Source of the DNA: Cognataquiflexum nitidum
GTDB lineage: Bacteria > Bacteroidota > Bacteroidia > Cytophagales > Cyclobacteriaceae
DNA: 64,000 bases
NCBI RefSeq assembly: GCF_022538055.1
Contig: NZ_JAKZAM010000009.1
Coordinates: 97,161 to 161,160, forward strand
Direction of reading: 5' to 3'
Shown: one piece after another, positions 7,450-17,014 of the stretch
Layout of the letters: every line of letters starts with the position of its first letter
Position numbering within the stretch: position 1 is the first letter of the stretch
Made by a program: the position numbers and the translations under genes
Notes under the pieces: generated by a model
The model's input: only the letters and a program-made list of their open reading frames with translations
What the model was told of the DNA's origin: nothing
Databases searched by the model: none

Positions 7450-9681
7450 ATGGAACAAGCAATTGTATATCTCGTCCCCGCTATGGGGATTATCGGCCTC
7501 ATCGTGATGGCCATCAAATCGGCCTGGGTGGTCAAGCAAGACCCGGGAGATGCAAACATGGTTGAATTGGCAGGACACATCGCCAAAGGTGCCATGGCAT
7601 TTCTAAAGGCAGAATGGAAAATTCTATTCTATTTCGTTGTGATTGCCGGTATCATTTTGGCATGGTCAGGAACTTTGGTTCCGAATTCCAGCTGGATCAT
7701 TGCCGTATCCTTTGTGATCGGTGCGGTGCTTTCCGCTTTTGCCGGATACCTTGGAATGAACATTGCCACCAAGGCAAATGTCAGGACTACCCAAGCTGCC
7801 AAAACAAGTTTGAAAAAGGCGCTTGATGTATCCTTTACAGGAGGTTCTGTGATGGGAATCGGTGTTGCAGGTCTCGCCGTTTTGGGTATGGGCTCGCTCT
7901 TTATTGTATTCTACAACATGTTTGTAGTTTCTACCGGAGGCGATGTCAACGGTGCTGCCATGGCAACAGCCTTAGAAGTATTGGCAGGATTTTCCTTGGG
8001 TGCTGAGTCCATTGCGCTTTTTGCAAGAGTCGGTGGAGGTATTTATACCAAAGCTGCTGACGTAGGTGCAGACCTTGTAGGGAAAGTGGAAGCAGGTATT
8101 CCTGAGGATGATGTGAGAAACCCTGCTACCATTGCAGATAACGTCGGTGACAACGTCGGTGACGTGGCAGGTATGGGTGCTGACCTTTTCGGTTCTTATG
8201 TGGCTACAATTTTGGCTTCCATGGTATTGGGAAGGGAAATCGTCTCCAATGATAATTTTGGAGGAATTGCTCCTGTATTGTTGCCTTTGGTGATCGCCGG
8301 CATGGGATTGTTGTTCTCTATCATTTCTACCTTCTTTGTCAAAATCAGCAAAGATACTGACAGTGTGCAGGCTGCCTTGAACAAAGGAAACTGGATTTCT
8401 ATATTATTGACCGTAACAGCATCATATTTCTTGATTGACTATATGTTGCCTGCAGGTGAATTGGTGCTTTCAAGAGGAGGTTCCATTGGTTTTACCAAAA
8501 TGGGTGTTTTTGGAGCGGTTGTCATCGGTCTGATTGTTGGCGCACTGATGAGTGCGATTACTGAATATTATACTTCCATGGGCAAGCGCCCTGTGAATTC
8601 TATCATCAAGCAGTCTTCTACAGGACATGCGACCAATATCATTGGAGGTCTTTCCTTGGGTATGGAATCCACCGTTGCTCCGATCCTGGTATTGGCGGCA
8701 GGTATTTATGGGTCATTCCTAAGTGCGGGATTATACGGTGTGGCCATTGCGGCGGCCGGCATGATGGCGACTACAGCGATGCAGTTGGCCATCGATGCTT
8801 TTGGTCCGATCGCTGACAATGCAGGTGGTATCGCTGAGATGTCAGGTTTGCCAAAAGAAGTGCGTGAAAGAACAGACATCCTTGATGCTGTCGGTAATAC
8901 CACTGCGGCTACAGGAAAAGGTTTTGCCATTGCCTCTGCTGCATTGACAGCTTTGGCCTTGTTTGCAGCTTATGTTGGCATGGCAGGAATTGATTCTATC
9001 GATATTTACAAAGCAGATGTGTTGTCCGGATTGTTTGTCGGGGCGATGATACCGTTTATCTTCTCTTCCTTGGCCATTGCGGCAGTGGGAAGGGCAGCGA
9101 TGGACATGGTCAACGAAGTAAGAAGACAGTTCAGGGAAATACCCGGTATCATGGAATACAAAGCCAAGCCTGAATATGAGAAGTGTGTGGAGATTTCTAC
9201 CAAAGCATCTTTGAGGGAAATGGTTGCTCCGGGAGCAATTGCATTGCTTTCACCGATTATTGTAGGATTTGCTTTCGGCCCTGAAGTATTGGGTGGCATG
9301 TTGGCAGGTATTACTGTTTCGGGCGTGTTGATGGGTATCTTCCAAAACAATGCCGGTGGTGCTTGGGACAATGCCAAGAAGTCCTTTGAAAAAGGCGTGA
9401 TGATCAATGGCAAAATGGAATACAAAGGTTCTGACGCCCACAAAGCTTCAGTAACGGGAGACACTGTGGGCGATCCTTTCAAGGATACTTCAGGTCCTTC
9501 GATGAACATCCTGATCAAATTGACTTCAATCGTGGCTTTGGTCATTGCCCCACACATATCAGATGGCGATGGTCACGGACATGTCCATACCAAAAACGAT
9601 GATGTAAAAATCACCAAGGAAATCACGTATGAAGACGGCAAGGAAGTCGAAAAAACCGTCACAGTGACGATTACTAAATAA
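7450..9681 (+). CDS. hppA: Membrane-bound pyrophosphatase, Na+/H+-pumping
   Basis: A 743-residue integral membrane pump that couples PPi hydrolysis to Na+ and/or H+ export. It shows the substrate-binding block [27 protein letters not shown], the acidic [18 protein letters not shown] motif, and a C-terminal cytoplasmic block with [12 protein letters not shown] and [21 protein letters not shown]. At the potassium-determining position it reads GNTTAAT, not the GNTTKAT of K+-independent H+ pumps, so the K+-dependent subfamily (often Na+-pumping) is expected. After the usual end there is an extra tail of about 40 residues with DGHGHVHTK and an alternating Lys/Glu/Thr stretch. It is followed by a strong terminator. 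Confidence 0.97.
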   Translation: MEQAIVYLVPAMGIIGLIVMAIKSAWVVKQDPGDANMVELAGHIAKGAMAFLKAEWKILFYFVVIAGIILAWSGTLVPNSSWIIAVSFVIGAVLSAFAGYLGMNIATKANVRTTQAAKTSLKKALDVSFTGGSVMGIGVAGLAVLGMGSLFIVFYNMFVVSTGGDVNGAAMATALEVLAGFSLGAESIALFARVGGGIYTKAADVGADLVGKVEAGIPEDDVRNPATIADNVGDNVGDVAGMGADLFGSYVATILASMVLGREIVSNDNFGGIAPVLLPLVIAGMGLLFSIISTFFVKISKDTDSVQAALNKGNWISILLTVTASYFLIDYMLPAGELVLSRGGSIGFTKMGVFGAVVIGLIVGALMSAITEYYTSMGKRPVNSIIKQSSTGHATNIIGGLSLGMESTVAPILVLAAGIYGSFLSAGLYGVAIAAAGMMATTAMQLAIDAFGPIADNAGGIAEMSGLPKEVRERTDILDAVGNTTAATGKGFAIASAALTALALFAAYVGMAGIDSIDIYKADVLSGLFVGAMIPFIFSSLAIAAVGRAAMDMVNEVRRQFREIPGIMEYKAKPEYEKCVEISTKASLREMVAPGAIALLSPIIVGFAFGPEVLGGMLAGITVSGVLMGIFQNNAGGAWDNAKKSFEKGVMINGKMEYKGSDAHKASVTGDTVGDPFKDTSGPSMNILIKLTSIVALVIAPHISDGDGHGHVHTKNDDVKITKEITYEDGKEVEKTVTVTITK

Positions 9682-9702
9682 AAAAAGAATTCAATTGACT
9701 TG

Positions 9703-9735
9703 AAAGCCACCTATGTGAAACGGGTGGCTTTTTTC
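9703..9735 (+). terminator. Rho-independent terminator after hppA
   Basis: The stem AAGCCACC / GGGTGGCTT with a short loop is followed by a T6 run, 22 bp after the hppA stop codon. Confidence 0.85.
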
Positions 9736-9796
9736 GTTTTTTAAATGGAGGATCCCCATTTTTTTGTTACCTTTTTAATTCAAAAACCACCATGCT

Positions 9797-11893
9797 ATGA
9801 AATTCCCAAAATCATTCCTTTTGCTTGTTCTCTTCTTTTTGGTAAATGGACTTTTCGCCCAGTCCTTTACCATGGAGCAGGTTTCTTCCTTTTCCTTTCC
9901 TTCAGAATTGGTCACGTCCAATTCCGGAAACAAAATGGCATGGGCGATGAATGAAAAGGGTCTCAGAAATGTCTATGTGGCTCAGTCTCCAGATTTCAGC
10001 CCAAGAAAAGTCACAGCTTTTGACAAAGATGATGGACAGGAGATCAGCAGTCTGCAATTTTCCCCGGACGGAAATTGGTTGCTGTTCGTCCGTGGCGGAG
10101 AGCATGGCAGCAATTGGGACCCCAATGTGGGTTTCAATCCCGGGCAGTCTGCCTCTATTCCCAAAGTGGAAATATGGACAGTTTCTTTTGAAGGCGGTAA
10201 TGCCAAAGCCTTGACAGAAGGAGATTATCCTACGATTTCTCCCGATAACAAAACCATTACTTACCTCAAAGGCGCACAGGTTTGGACTATTGATTCTCAG
10301 GTAGGAAAGGCTTCCCAATTGTTTGAAGCCAAAGGAAACATCAATTCTATAAAATGGTCTCCTGATGGAAAAAAATTGCTTTTTGTAGCCAATAGAAGTA
10401 CACATTCATTGATTGGATTATACACAGGTCCTACTCACCCTATCCAATGGGTTGCGCCATCATTCAGCCGCGATGTAAGTCCAAGGTGGTCTTTAGATGG
10501 CAGTCAGATCGCCTTCGTGAGGTTAGCAGGAGGCAAAGGGCAGGAGCTTCCCTTATTAGAGCAAAGGCACAATCCTTGGGAAATATGGGTAGCAAATACC
10601 GATTCAGGCACGGCTTTCAAAAGGTGGAAAGCTCCCGAAACCTTAAGGGGTTCTGTCCCGACAGTCAATGGGGGATTCAACCTCCATTGGGCGGCGGACA
10701 ATAAAATTGTGTACTTGTCATACGAAGATGGCTGGCCGCATCTCTATTCCATGGATGCTAGCGGAGGGCCTTCTATTCAATTGACAAAAGGCAGCTTTAT
10801 GGTAGAACATATCAGCCTGAGCCCTGACAAGAAATTTTTGGTTTTCTCTGCCAATGCCGGTCCGTCCAAAGAGGACATCGACAGAAGACATATTGGTACG
10901 GTTCCGGTAAAAGGGGGAGAAATGAAACTTTTGACCGAAGGGGAAGGTATTGAAGCCATTCCTGCTGTCCTTTCTGACAACGAGTCTGTTGCCTTTTTTT
11001 CTGCCACTCCAAAGAGATCTCTCCTGCCGGCTGTGGTAGACATTCAAAGTAAAAAAACCAAGCTACTAGCGGAGAACTTGGTTCCTGTAGATTTCCCTTC
11101 AAAAAACCTCGTGGTACCCAAACAGGTAACTTTCAAATCTCCCGATGGCCTCACTGTTCATGGACAGCTTTTTGAGAAGGAAGGTGGTCCTGCCAAAAAA
11201 GCAGCAGTGCTTTTTGTCCATGGGGGTCCTCAGCGTCAGATGCTGTTGGGATGGAGCTACATGGATTATTATTCTAATACCTACGCTGTGAACCAATACC
11301 TCGCGGAACTGGGATTTGTAGTCCTTTCGGTCAACTTCAGGTTAGGGATCGGTTATGGGTATGAATTTCACAAACCAGCAAGAACCTATTGGCAGGGGGC
11401 TGAAGAATATTTGGATGTCAAGGCTGCAGGTGAATATTTGGCAGGTTTGCCACAAGTTGATGCAGGGAGGGTAGGGATTTACGGGGGTTCCTACGGCGGA
11501 TATTTGACAGCCTTGGCTTTGGGAAAAGATTCTGAACTGTTTAAAGTAGGGGTAGATATCCATGGAGTTCACAACCTTTCAGGTAGGTTGGAAATGCCGG
11601 AAGGCTATGAAAAAGCTCCTGATTTTGATGAAGCAGTGAAGACGGCCTGGTTTTCATCGCCGCTTGCTTACCTGGAATCTTGGACTTCTCCTGTATTGTT
11701 TATTCATGGAGATGATGACAGGAATGTTCAGGTCAGTCAGACCACTGATTTGATCAGGAGATTTGAAGAGCAAAAGAAGCCATATGAGTATCTGATGATT
11801 CCTGGGGATAGCCACCATTGGATGGTTTTTAACAACATGGTCAAAGTCAACCAAGCTACTGCTGATTTTCTCAAAAAACATTTGAAGCCATGA
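9797..11893 (+). CDS. S9 family serine peptidase (prolyl-oligopeptidase type), secreted
   Basis: A 698-residue protein with a cleavable signal peptide (to about residue 22, LFAQ). The N-terminal 430 residues have WD40/TolB-like beta-propeller repeats (FSPDGNW, WSPDGKK, LSPDKKF). The C-terminal alpha/beta hydrolase has the oxyanion HGGP loop and nucleophile GGSYGGY (Ser about 565). Its Asp lies in HGDDDRNV (about 641) and its His in GDSHHW (about 673). This matches dipeptidyl/acylaminoacyl-peptidases that trim peptides in the periplasm. It is a single gene between a terminator and a 590-bp intergenic region. Confidence 0.93.
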   Translation: MKFPKSFLLLVLFFLVNGLFAQSFTMEQVSSFSFPSELVTSNSGNKMAWAMNEKGLRNVYVAQSPDFSPRKVTAFDKDDGQEISSLQFSPDGNWLLFVRGGEHGSNWDPNVGFNPGQSASIPKVEIWTVSFEGGNAKALTEGDYPTISPDNKTITYLKGAQVWTIDSQVGKASQLFEAKGNINSIKWSPDGKKLLFVANRSTHSLIGLYTGPTHPIQWVAPSFSRDVSPRWSLDGSQIAFVRLAGGKGQELPLLEQRHNPWEIWVANTDSGTAFKRWKAPETLRGSVPTVNGGFNLHWAADNKIVYLSYEDGWPHLYSMDASGGPSIQLTKGSFMVEHISLSPDKKFLVFSANAGPSKEDIDRRHIGTVPVKGGEMKLLTEGEGIEAIPAVLSDNESVAFFSATPKRSLLPAVVDIQSKKTKLLAENLVPVDFPSKNLVVPKQVTFKSPDGLTVHGQLFEKEGGPAKKAAVLFVHGGPQRQMLLGWSYMDYYSNTYAVNQYLAELGFVVLSVNFRLGIGYGYEFHKPARTYWQGAEEYLDVKAAGEYLAGLPQVDAGRVGIYGGSYGGYLTALALGKDSELFKVGVDIHGVHNLSGRLEMPEGYEKAPDFDEAVKTAWFSSPLAYLESWTSPVLFIHGDDDRNVQVSQTTDLIRRFEEQKKPYEYLMIPGDSHHWMVFNNMVKVNQATADFLKKHLKP

Positions 11894-12061
11894 TAATTAA
11901 TATCTTATTCATAGTTGTTGACCTTTGTGAAATTGTTTTTCATTAATAAAATTGTTTTTGTTAGAATAAGGGTGACTGAAAGGTTGTGCTTTAAAGAACC
12001 TTATCCGATTTGGTATTTATTCATGGGTGAGTGCCTACACAACAGCTAATCCTTCCCCACC

Positions 12062-12105
12062 ATTGTTTGTTTGGCTATGTGCAATAATGCGGAAATGCAT
12101 GTATT
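12062..12105 (-). repeat. Partial copy of the GTATCCGC dispersed repeat
   Basis: Read on the minus strand, TTCCGC-ATTATTGCACATAGCCAAACAA closely follows the opening of the copy at 48164 (ATCCGCTTTATTGCACGTAGCCAAACAA). Only about 40 bp are recognisable; the rest is lost. Confidence 0.55.
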
Positions 12106-12430
12106 GAAAATCAGAAAAAATAGTGGAATTATTATTGATGATTTTCCAAAATACCTATAGAGGCCGAATTTAAGTGTTATTTACGCACCGACTTGGCTCG
12201 ACAGCCCACTACCGCCGATCGTTGCACGATGGTTTTGTTTTTCTTTCTTAATCATCATTCCATATCAGGTAGCTGATCAAAGTCGATGTGATTTTGTCTA
12301 AAAGAGATGGTGGTAAAAAAGCAGACATGCACAATAAAGTTAATTATAAGACTTTTTGCGAAGTGATTTCTTCAATTAAAATCAGTTTTTTCATGAAAAA
12401 TAACCTGTTTACGGTATTGTTTTCAACTAA

Positions 12431-12451
12431 ATGGTAAATTAAATTTACCAT
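12431..12451. promoter_or_regulatory. Perfect palindrome ATGGTAAATT-A-AATTTACCAT, possible operator
   Basis: A 21-bp perfect inverted repeat 38 bp before the start of the zinc-ribbon gene. AT-rich perfect dyads at this distance are commonly repressor sites. No T-run follows it, so termination is unlikely. Confidence 0.45.
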
Positions 12452-12488
12452 TATTAGTAAATCGGTTTCTGACATTTAAAGTTTGCTT

Positions 12489-12884
12489 ATGGATTCGGAT
12501 AAAAAGCAATGCGTTTATTGTGGTAAATCAATTCTAGGAAGAATAGATAAAAAGTTTTGTGATGACTACTGCCGCAACAGTTATAATAACCAGCGGAGAA
12601 TAGGGGACAGTGCAGAAGTTAAAAATATCATTGGATACTTGAAAATAAACAGGAATATCCTTGAAAGCATTTTGGTGGATGGCATAGAAAAAGTAAAGAT
12701 CCCCAAGGAAAGGCTCCAACAATTAGGATACCATTTTAAATACCATACCCATACTTACATCAATTGGAAAGGGAATGTATATACCTATAGTTTTGAATAC
12801 GGCTATGTGGAAATGGAAGGGGGGTGGGTTCTTGTGGTAAGAGATTTAGGTGATTCCTATTTGAAAGGAGAGAAAAGGGAATGA
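12489..12884 (+). CDS. Small zinc-ribbon protein (DUF2116-like)
   Basis: A 131-residue protein from ATG 12489; a TTG two codons earlier is possible. The N-terminus has a four-cysteine knuckle: CVYCGK, then KKFCDDYCRNSYNNQ. This is the treble-clef/zinc-ribbon pattern seen in many short Bacteroidota proteins. The remaining 100 residues predict a helix with beta strands (YHTHTYINWKGNVYTYSFEYGYVEM), no signal peptide and no catalytic motif. A cytosolic nucleic-acid-associated role is possible but not shown. A palindrome lies just upstream, and the EcsC-family gene follows after 86 bp on the same strand. Confidence 0.75.
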   Translation: MDSDKKQCVYCGKSILGRIDKKFCDDYCRNSYNNQRRIGDSAEVKNIIGYLKINRNILESILVDGIEKVKIPKERLQQLGYHFKYHTHTYINWKGNVYTYSFEYGYVEMEGGWVLVVRDLGDSYLKGEKRE

Positions 12885-12970
12885 CCGTTTAAACTCAGCT
12901 TACTTTTGAAAAGGCGATAAACATTTTGATTGATAAAAGAACCTAAAGGTGTCAAAATGGGTATAAGTAA

Positions 12971-13732
12971 ATGCAAACAAATGAGATTATGCCCCAATTT
13001 TTGTCAATAGCATTGTATGATGACATTGCATCCGCCGAACTGAATGCATGGTTGACAAAAACCAGAAAAAGGCCTGGATTTGTCGATAGGCTTACCAAAA
13101 GCACACAGGAAGGGATCAATAGCCTGATTCCAGAAAAAGTACATCAGGTAATCACCTACGCGATTGAGAAGATGGTAAAAGGGGTCTTGTTTGGGACCAA
13201 GTATATTACTCCGTCACCATTTCTTGCCTCAACTTTGGAAGAAAAGGAAAATAAGGTCAAGAAAATTATAAAGTTATACCAAAATACAGCCTCTGCCGAA
13301 GGGGCAATCACAGGGGCCGGGGGTATTTTGTTAGGATTGGCAGATTTTCCGGCATTTCTCACTATCAAAATGAAAATGCTATTTGAAATTGCTGCAGCTT
13401 ATGGGTATGATGTCAAAAAATTTGAGGAGCGGCTTTACCTTCTGTATATCTTCAAGTTGACATTTTCTAGTCAGGGAAAAAGGAATCAGACTTTGGCCCT
13501 TCTTGAAAACTGGGATGAATATATCACAAAACTTCCGGCAGACGTCTCGGATTTTGACTGGAGGGATTTTCAGCTAGAATATAGAGATTACTTAGATTTA
13601 GTGAAATTGGCACAGCTAATTCCAATAATTGGTGCCGGAGTCGGTGCAATAGCCAATTACAAATTGGCCAATAAGCTTGGTCAAAATGCCATTCAATGTT
13701 ATAGATTAAGGCATTTTGATTGGCAAATTTAA
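12971..13732 (+). CDS. EcsC family protein
   Basis: A 253-residue protein with the EcsC architecture. A charged N-terminal helix is followed by the glycine/alanine-rich amphipathic region EGAITGAGGILLGLADFPAFLTIKMKMLFEIAAAYGYD. The C-terminal hydrophobic stretch QLIPIIGAGVGAIANYKLANKLGQ follows, then CYRLRHF. EcsC proteins sit near ABC transporters in Bacillus and are widespread in Bacteroidota, where their biochemical role is unsettled. There is no signal peptide, and association with the inner face of the membrane is likely. The start at 12971 is preferred; a second ATG (EIMPQF) lies seven codons in. Confidence 0.85.
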   Translation: MQTNEIMPQFLSIALYDDIASAELNAWLTKTRKRPGFVDRLTKSTQEGINSLIPEKVHQVITYAIEKMVKGVLFGTKYITPSPFLASTLEEKENKVKKIIKLYQNTASAEGAITGAGGILLGLADFPAFLTIKMKMLFEIAAAYGYDVKKFEERLYLLYIFKLTFSSQGKRNQTLALLENWDEYITKLPADVSDFDWRDFQLEYRDYLDLVKLAQLIPIIGAGVGAIANYKLANKLGQNAIQCYRLRHFDWQI

Positions 13733-13862
13733 GCTACAATAATGATCTCTGAATTTCTGAAAATTTTTGGTATATTGATTTTAAATTCTTTTATATTACA
13801 TTTGCGGTTGTAAAGTATTCTCGAAGATACTCTGCTTAATACCCACTAAAATTAAAATTTGT

Positions 13863-14486
13863 ATGTTAAAGCCCGTAATATTATCGTCAAAATCGGTATT
13901 ACTGATATCGTTTATCCTATTTTTTATCTTTTCAGGCTGTGTCAAAGAAGAAAGTCCTGAAAATGTTATTGTAGGTGAACCTTATCAAGGAGGTGTTGTT
14001 GCTTATATTTTTCAACCCGGAGATGCGGGTTTTAAAGAAGGAAAAACTTCAGGAATCATAATAGCACCTTCGGAGGACGTCTTTAGATCCCAATGGGGTT
14101 GTCAAGGTGCTTCTGTAGGGGGTACGTCTTCAGATTTAGGTGCAGGACGATTAAACACTGAAAGGGTTTTGGCGTTTCATGATGCACTTCCTGATTTCTA
14201 CAATAATCCCACCCAATGCCATCCTGCCAATGATGGAACAGTTGCGGCGCGGGTAACAATAGGTTTTAATCTTGGGGGATATAATGACTGGTTTATGCCT
14301 AGTCTTGAAGAGATGAATTATTTGTACGATAACAGGGATTTGATTGGTGGTTTTTCAACTGACGAGTATTGGAGTTCCTGTGAGACCAATGCGACCAATG
14401 CCTGCGTCATGTCATTTGTGACAGGTGAGCAACTTTCTATGCCAAAAAGTGAGGAAAGAAGGGTAAGGGTAATCCGATTCTTTTGA
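13863..14486 (+). CDS. Lipoprotein with a DUF1566-like (Lcl C-terminal) domain
   Basis: A 207-residue protein with a hydrophobic signal ending in the lipobox FSGC (Cys about 26). The mature part carries features of the DUF1566/Lcl fold: GGVVAYIFQPGD near the start, NDWFMPSLEEMNYLY in the middle, then STDEYWSSCE and a closing RRVRVIRFF. Such domains are found in surface or adhesion-related lipoproteins of Bacteroidota and Legionella. The exact partner is unknown. A terminator follows within 25 bp. Confidence 0.82.
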   Translation: MLKPVILSSKSVLLISFILFFIFSGCVKEESPENVIVGEPYQGGVVAYIFQPGDAGFKEGKTSGIIIAPSEDVFRSQWGCQGASVGGTSSDLGAGRLNTERVLAFHDALPDFYNNPTQCHPANDGTVAARVTIGFNLGGYNDWFMPSLEEMNYLYDNRDLIGGFSTDEYWSSCETNATNACVMSFVTGEQLSMPKSEERRVRVIRFF

Positions 14487-14508
14487 TTCGAATACAGTAC
14501 TAAGAAAA

Positions 14509-14540
14509 AGCCTGTGGGTATCTCTCACAGGTTTTTTTTT
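14509..14540 (+). terminator. Rho-independent terminator
   Basis: The stem CCTGTG / CACAGG with an 8-9 base loop, followed by nine Ts, lies just after the lipoprotein stop codon. Confidence 0.75.
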
Positions 14541-14581
14541 GTCAAAAAATCAATTATAATTCACAAAATTCTTGCAAATCT

Positions 14582-14995
14582 ATGTCACTTCAAATTCCGG
14601 ATTGCTTCTATCGTGTATCAGTCAAAGCGCTCGTTGTCAATTCGTCCAATAGGTTTCTTTTGGTAAGAGAAGAAAACGGCCTTTGGGAACTTCCCGGCGG
14701 AGGATTGGACTTTGGTGAAAAACCGCAGGAAGGATTGAGAAGGGAACTGATGGAGGAAATGGCTTTGGAGATTAAGTCAATCTCTGACCAACCGCATTAC
14801 TTCTTTCCTGCCATCAATCCCAAAGGACAATATATCGTCAATGCCGTCTACCTGACTGAACTTTATCACTTAGAATTCATACCCTCGGCCGAATGTCAGG
14901 AAATTAGATTTTTTAGCCCGGATGAGGTATTTGAAATCAAAGAATGGATGTATCCCAATGTTTTGGAATTTGCCAAAATTTATAAAATGCCTTAA
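14582..14995 (+). CDS. Nudix hydrolase
   Basis: A 137-residue single-domain protein with the Nudix box GGLDFGEKPQEGLRRELMEE. It matches G-x5-E-x7-R-E-U-x-E-E, but the conserved Gly after EEx is Ala (EEMAL). The strand before it (VNSSNRFLLVREENGLWELPGGG) is typical of NDP-X hydrolases. The protein is cytosolic, and the nucleoside-diphosphate-linked substrate is not predictable. The REL/EE metal ligands are intact, so activity is expected. It is convergent with the DUF1080 gene, 27 bp apart. Confidence 0.9.
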   Translation: MSLQIPDCFYRVSVKALVVNSSNRFLLVREENGLWELPGGGLDFGEKPQEGLRRELMEEMALEIKSISDQPHYFFPAINPKGQYIVNAVYLTELYHLEFIPSAECQEIRFFSPDEVFEIKEWMYPNVLEFAKIYKMP

Positions 14996-15022
14996 CTAGC
15001 ATCATTAACTTCTTTATCTAGA

Positions 15023-15790
15023 TCAAAAATCGGTACCTTTTTCTCCCAGATCGATGCTTTTGATCCAAATGTTGCGGTAAAGTACATTATGTCCCTCAGC
15101 CTGTAATTTTATTCCCCCTGGCCGGTCTGTGATACCTTTTCCGCCATCATTGCCACCGTCTTGTCCTGAATTGGGGCCTCCCCATACCTGACTGATTTCC
15201 TTGTCTTCATGTATTTTTTTGCCATTGAAGTAAATGGTGACGCGGGCTTTTTCAACCAACTTCCCGTCCTTGAACCTTGCAGCTTTGAAATTGATGTCGT
15301 AGGCGTTCCATTTGCCTAGGCCATTATATGCCTGAAGGGTAGGAATGTGCTCATTGATGATAGCTGCCAAGCCGTGGTCTCCATAATCTCCATCGAGAAT
15401 CTGGATTTCGTACCTGTTTTGAAGGTAAACTCCCGAGTTACCGCCTGCTTCTTGGATCAAAAACTCAACATGCAACCTAAAATCCCTGAATTCCTCCTTG
15501 GTTACAATATCTGCTGCACCATACAGTCCTCCTGCTGCTGCCGGGTCATTGCTGTTCATAGCTGTACCTTTGTCCACAGGATCTTTTACGATTTCCCACT
15601 TGATGGGTAGCTCGGCCTTAAATCTTGGGCCTTCCCAATAAGTCCATTTTTGATCCAGCATTTTTCTGCTTCCATCAAAAAGCTGCTGTGCATCTTTTGG
15701 TTTTTTGGCACTGACTCCAATTTGGGCCATTGCCAATATTGGAGAGAGGATGCACACAGTAATTAGTAATGCTCTGTTTAAAATTTTCAT
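15023..15790 (-). CDS. DUF1080 (3-keto-disaccharide hydrolase-type) secreted protein
   Basis: About 255 residues from ATG 15790 (MKILNRALL), with a signal peptide ending at ILAMAQ; the longer frame to 15829 would hide the signal. The domain reads from LFDGSRKMLDQKW through FRLHVEFLIQEAGGNSGVYLQNRYEIQILD to GGIKLQAEGHNVLYRNIWIK. This is the concanavalin-like DUF1080 fold, some members of which cleave 3-keto-glycosides. The conserved GNSG(V/I)Y and F/L-Q-x-HG-like (LQAEGH) regions are present. It is probably periplasmic and acts on oxidised sugars. Confidence 0.9.
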   Translation of the reverse strand: MKILNRALLITVCILSPILAMAQIGVSAKKPKDAQQLFDGSRKMLDQKWTYWEGPRFKAELPIKWEIVKDPVDKGTAMNSNDPAAAGGLYGAADIVTKEEFRDFRLHVEFLIQEAGGNSGVYLQNRYEIQILDGDYGDHGLAAIINEHIPTLQAYNGLGKWNAYDINFKAARFKDGKLVEKARVTIYFNGKKIHEDKEISQVWGGPNSGQDGGNDGGKGITDRPGGIKLQAEGHNVLYRNIWIKSIDLGEKGTDF

Positions 15791-15967
15791 GGTTATCTGG
15801 TTTGATTCAATTATCAAGATAGCCAGCAATCTATTCTTTTTGAAAAAAAATTATGCAATCGGAAGTTATTTACTGTTATTCCAAGTCCTATTAGGTAAAT
15901 TTTTGGAAAATGACGGTTTTTGGAAAATAAGATTTTTAAATTGCCCAAAATTCCAACCTTCGGTTTA

Positions 15968-16870
15968 ATGAAACAGTCGCCATTCTTTCTGATTTTAGCT
16001 TTTATTACTATCGCATTTGCCTGTAATCCAAAGGCAAATCAACCAAATGAACAAGACCATGCCGCAGAAGTGGAAGCGTGGTATCAAGACCGGGTCAAAT
16101 CCTTGAAAGCGGATGAGGGTTGGCTCAACTTGATAGGATTACATTGGCTAGAGATAGGAGAGACCACTTTTGGATCGAGTCCTGAATCAGGTTTTCGATT
16201 GGCATCAGAGGGTTTTCCTGATGCCATTGGGATATTTTCATTAGAGGGAGATAAAGTCTATTTCAGTCCAAAAACTGACAGTATTTTTTTGGGAGAAAAT
16301 GAGTTGAAAGAAAGAATCAAGATTTTTGATTCTGAGGATCAACTGTCTGAGAAACTCTCCCTCGGAAGCCTCAAGTGGAACATCATCAAAAGGGCAGATG
16401 CTTATGGAGTCAGATTGAGAGATTTGGAAACAGCTGCCGTTACCCAATTCGAAGGCATAGAAAGGTTCCCTGTTGACATAGATTGGAAGATTGAAGCCAA
16501 ATTTATCCCTTATGTCCCGGTCCGGGAAATCCCGATTACAAATGTTCTCGGTCAGACCACACCTAACCCATCACCGGGTTATCTTGAATTTGAAAAAGAC
16601 GGTAAATCATACAGAATAGATGCTTTGGATGCAGAAGACGAATTATACCTGATCATTGCAGACAATACCAGCGGGGAGGAGACCTATGGTGGAGGAAGGT
16701 ATATGTATGTCAAAAAGCCTGTTTCCGGAGATCTTGTGGTCTTGGATTTTAACAAAGCCTATAATCCACCCTGCGTATTTACGCCGCATGCGACTTGTCC
16801 TTTGCCACCAAGGCAGAATATGCTTGATTTGGCTATTATGGCTGGGGAAAAGACATTTGGAGAACATTAG
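15968..16870 (+). CDS. DUF1684 family lipoprotein
   Basis: A 300-residue protein from ATG 15968 (MKQSPFFLI); the frame extends to 15920 but the signal begins here. The lipobox is AFAC. The mature region shows the DUF1684 pattern: WYQDRVKSLKADEGWLNLIGLHWLEIG and FGSSPESG. Later come GKSYRIDAL, ETYGGGRYM, LDFNKAYNPPC, ATCPLPPRQN and the terminal AGEKTFG. The family is widespread in envelopes of Bacteroidota and Actinobacteria, without a proven reaction. It ends with TAG, and a GAGANNN heptamer array starts directly after the stop. Confidence 0.88.
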   Translation: MKQSPFFLILAFITIAFACNPKANQPNEQDHAAEVEAWYQDRVKSLKADEGWLNLIGLHWLEIGETTFGSSPESGFRLASEGFPDAIGIFSLEGDKVYFSPKTDSIFLGENELKERIKIFDSEDQLSEKLSLGSLKWNIIKRADAYGVRLRDLETAAVTQFEGIERFPVDIDWKIEAKFIPYVPVREIPITNVLGQTTPNPSPGYLEFEKDGKSYRIDALDAEDELYLIIADNTSGEETYGGGRYMYVKKPVSGDLVVLDFNKAYNPPCVFTPHATCPLPPRQNMLDLAIMAGEKTFGEH

Positions 16871-16960
16871 TAGAAGCGAGAAGCTAGAGACGAGAAGCGA
16901 GAAACGAGAGGTGAGAAGCAAGATCTGAGACTTGAGATATGAGACTTGAGAAATGAGATA
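16870..16960 (+). repeat. GAGANNN heptamer satellite after a stop codon
   Basis: About twelve 7-bp units (GAGAAGC, TAGAGAC, GAGAAAC, GAGAGGT, later GAGACTT and GAGATAT) begin within three bases of the DUF1684 TAG stop and keep 7-bp phase. Confidence 0.75.
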
Positions 16961-17014
16961 AAAGTAAGATGGGGATTTTTTAAAACCTTTTGAGGCAATA
17001 ATGCTTTTTGGTAT

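Larger units (their letters stand above)
11894..12488. other. Gene-free region with repeat remnants and palindromes
   Basis: No credible gene. The segment 12062-12105 is an inverted, partial copy of the GTATCCGC dispersed repeat. CCTACACAACAGC at 12033-12045 resembles the attC-like tip at 4330-4460. The segment 12185-12233 is unusually G/C-rich and contains the small hairpin ATCGT-TGC-ACGAT. A perfect palindrome at 12431-12451 is listed separately. Confidence 0.5.

Noticed and set aside
12185..12233. Resemblance to a tracrRNA-like end (ACCGACTTGG, then TCGAC)
   Set aside because: Very short similarity with no Cas9 gene or repeats; treated as a GC-rich tract only.
13733..13862. Possible RNA gene in the short AT-rich gap before the DUF1566-like lipoprotein
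   Set aside because: No tRNA-like cloverleaf, hairpin or conserved motif could be found.
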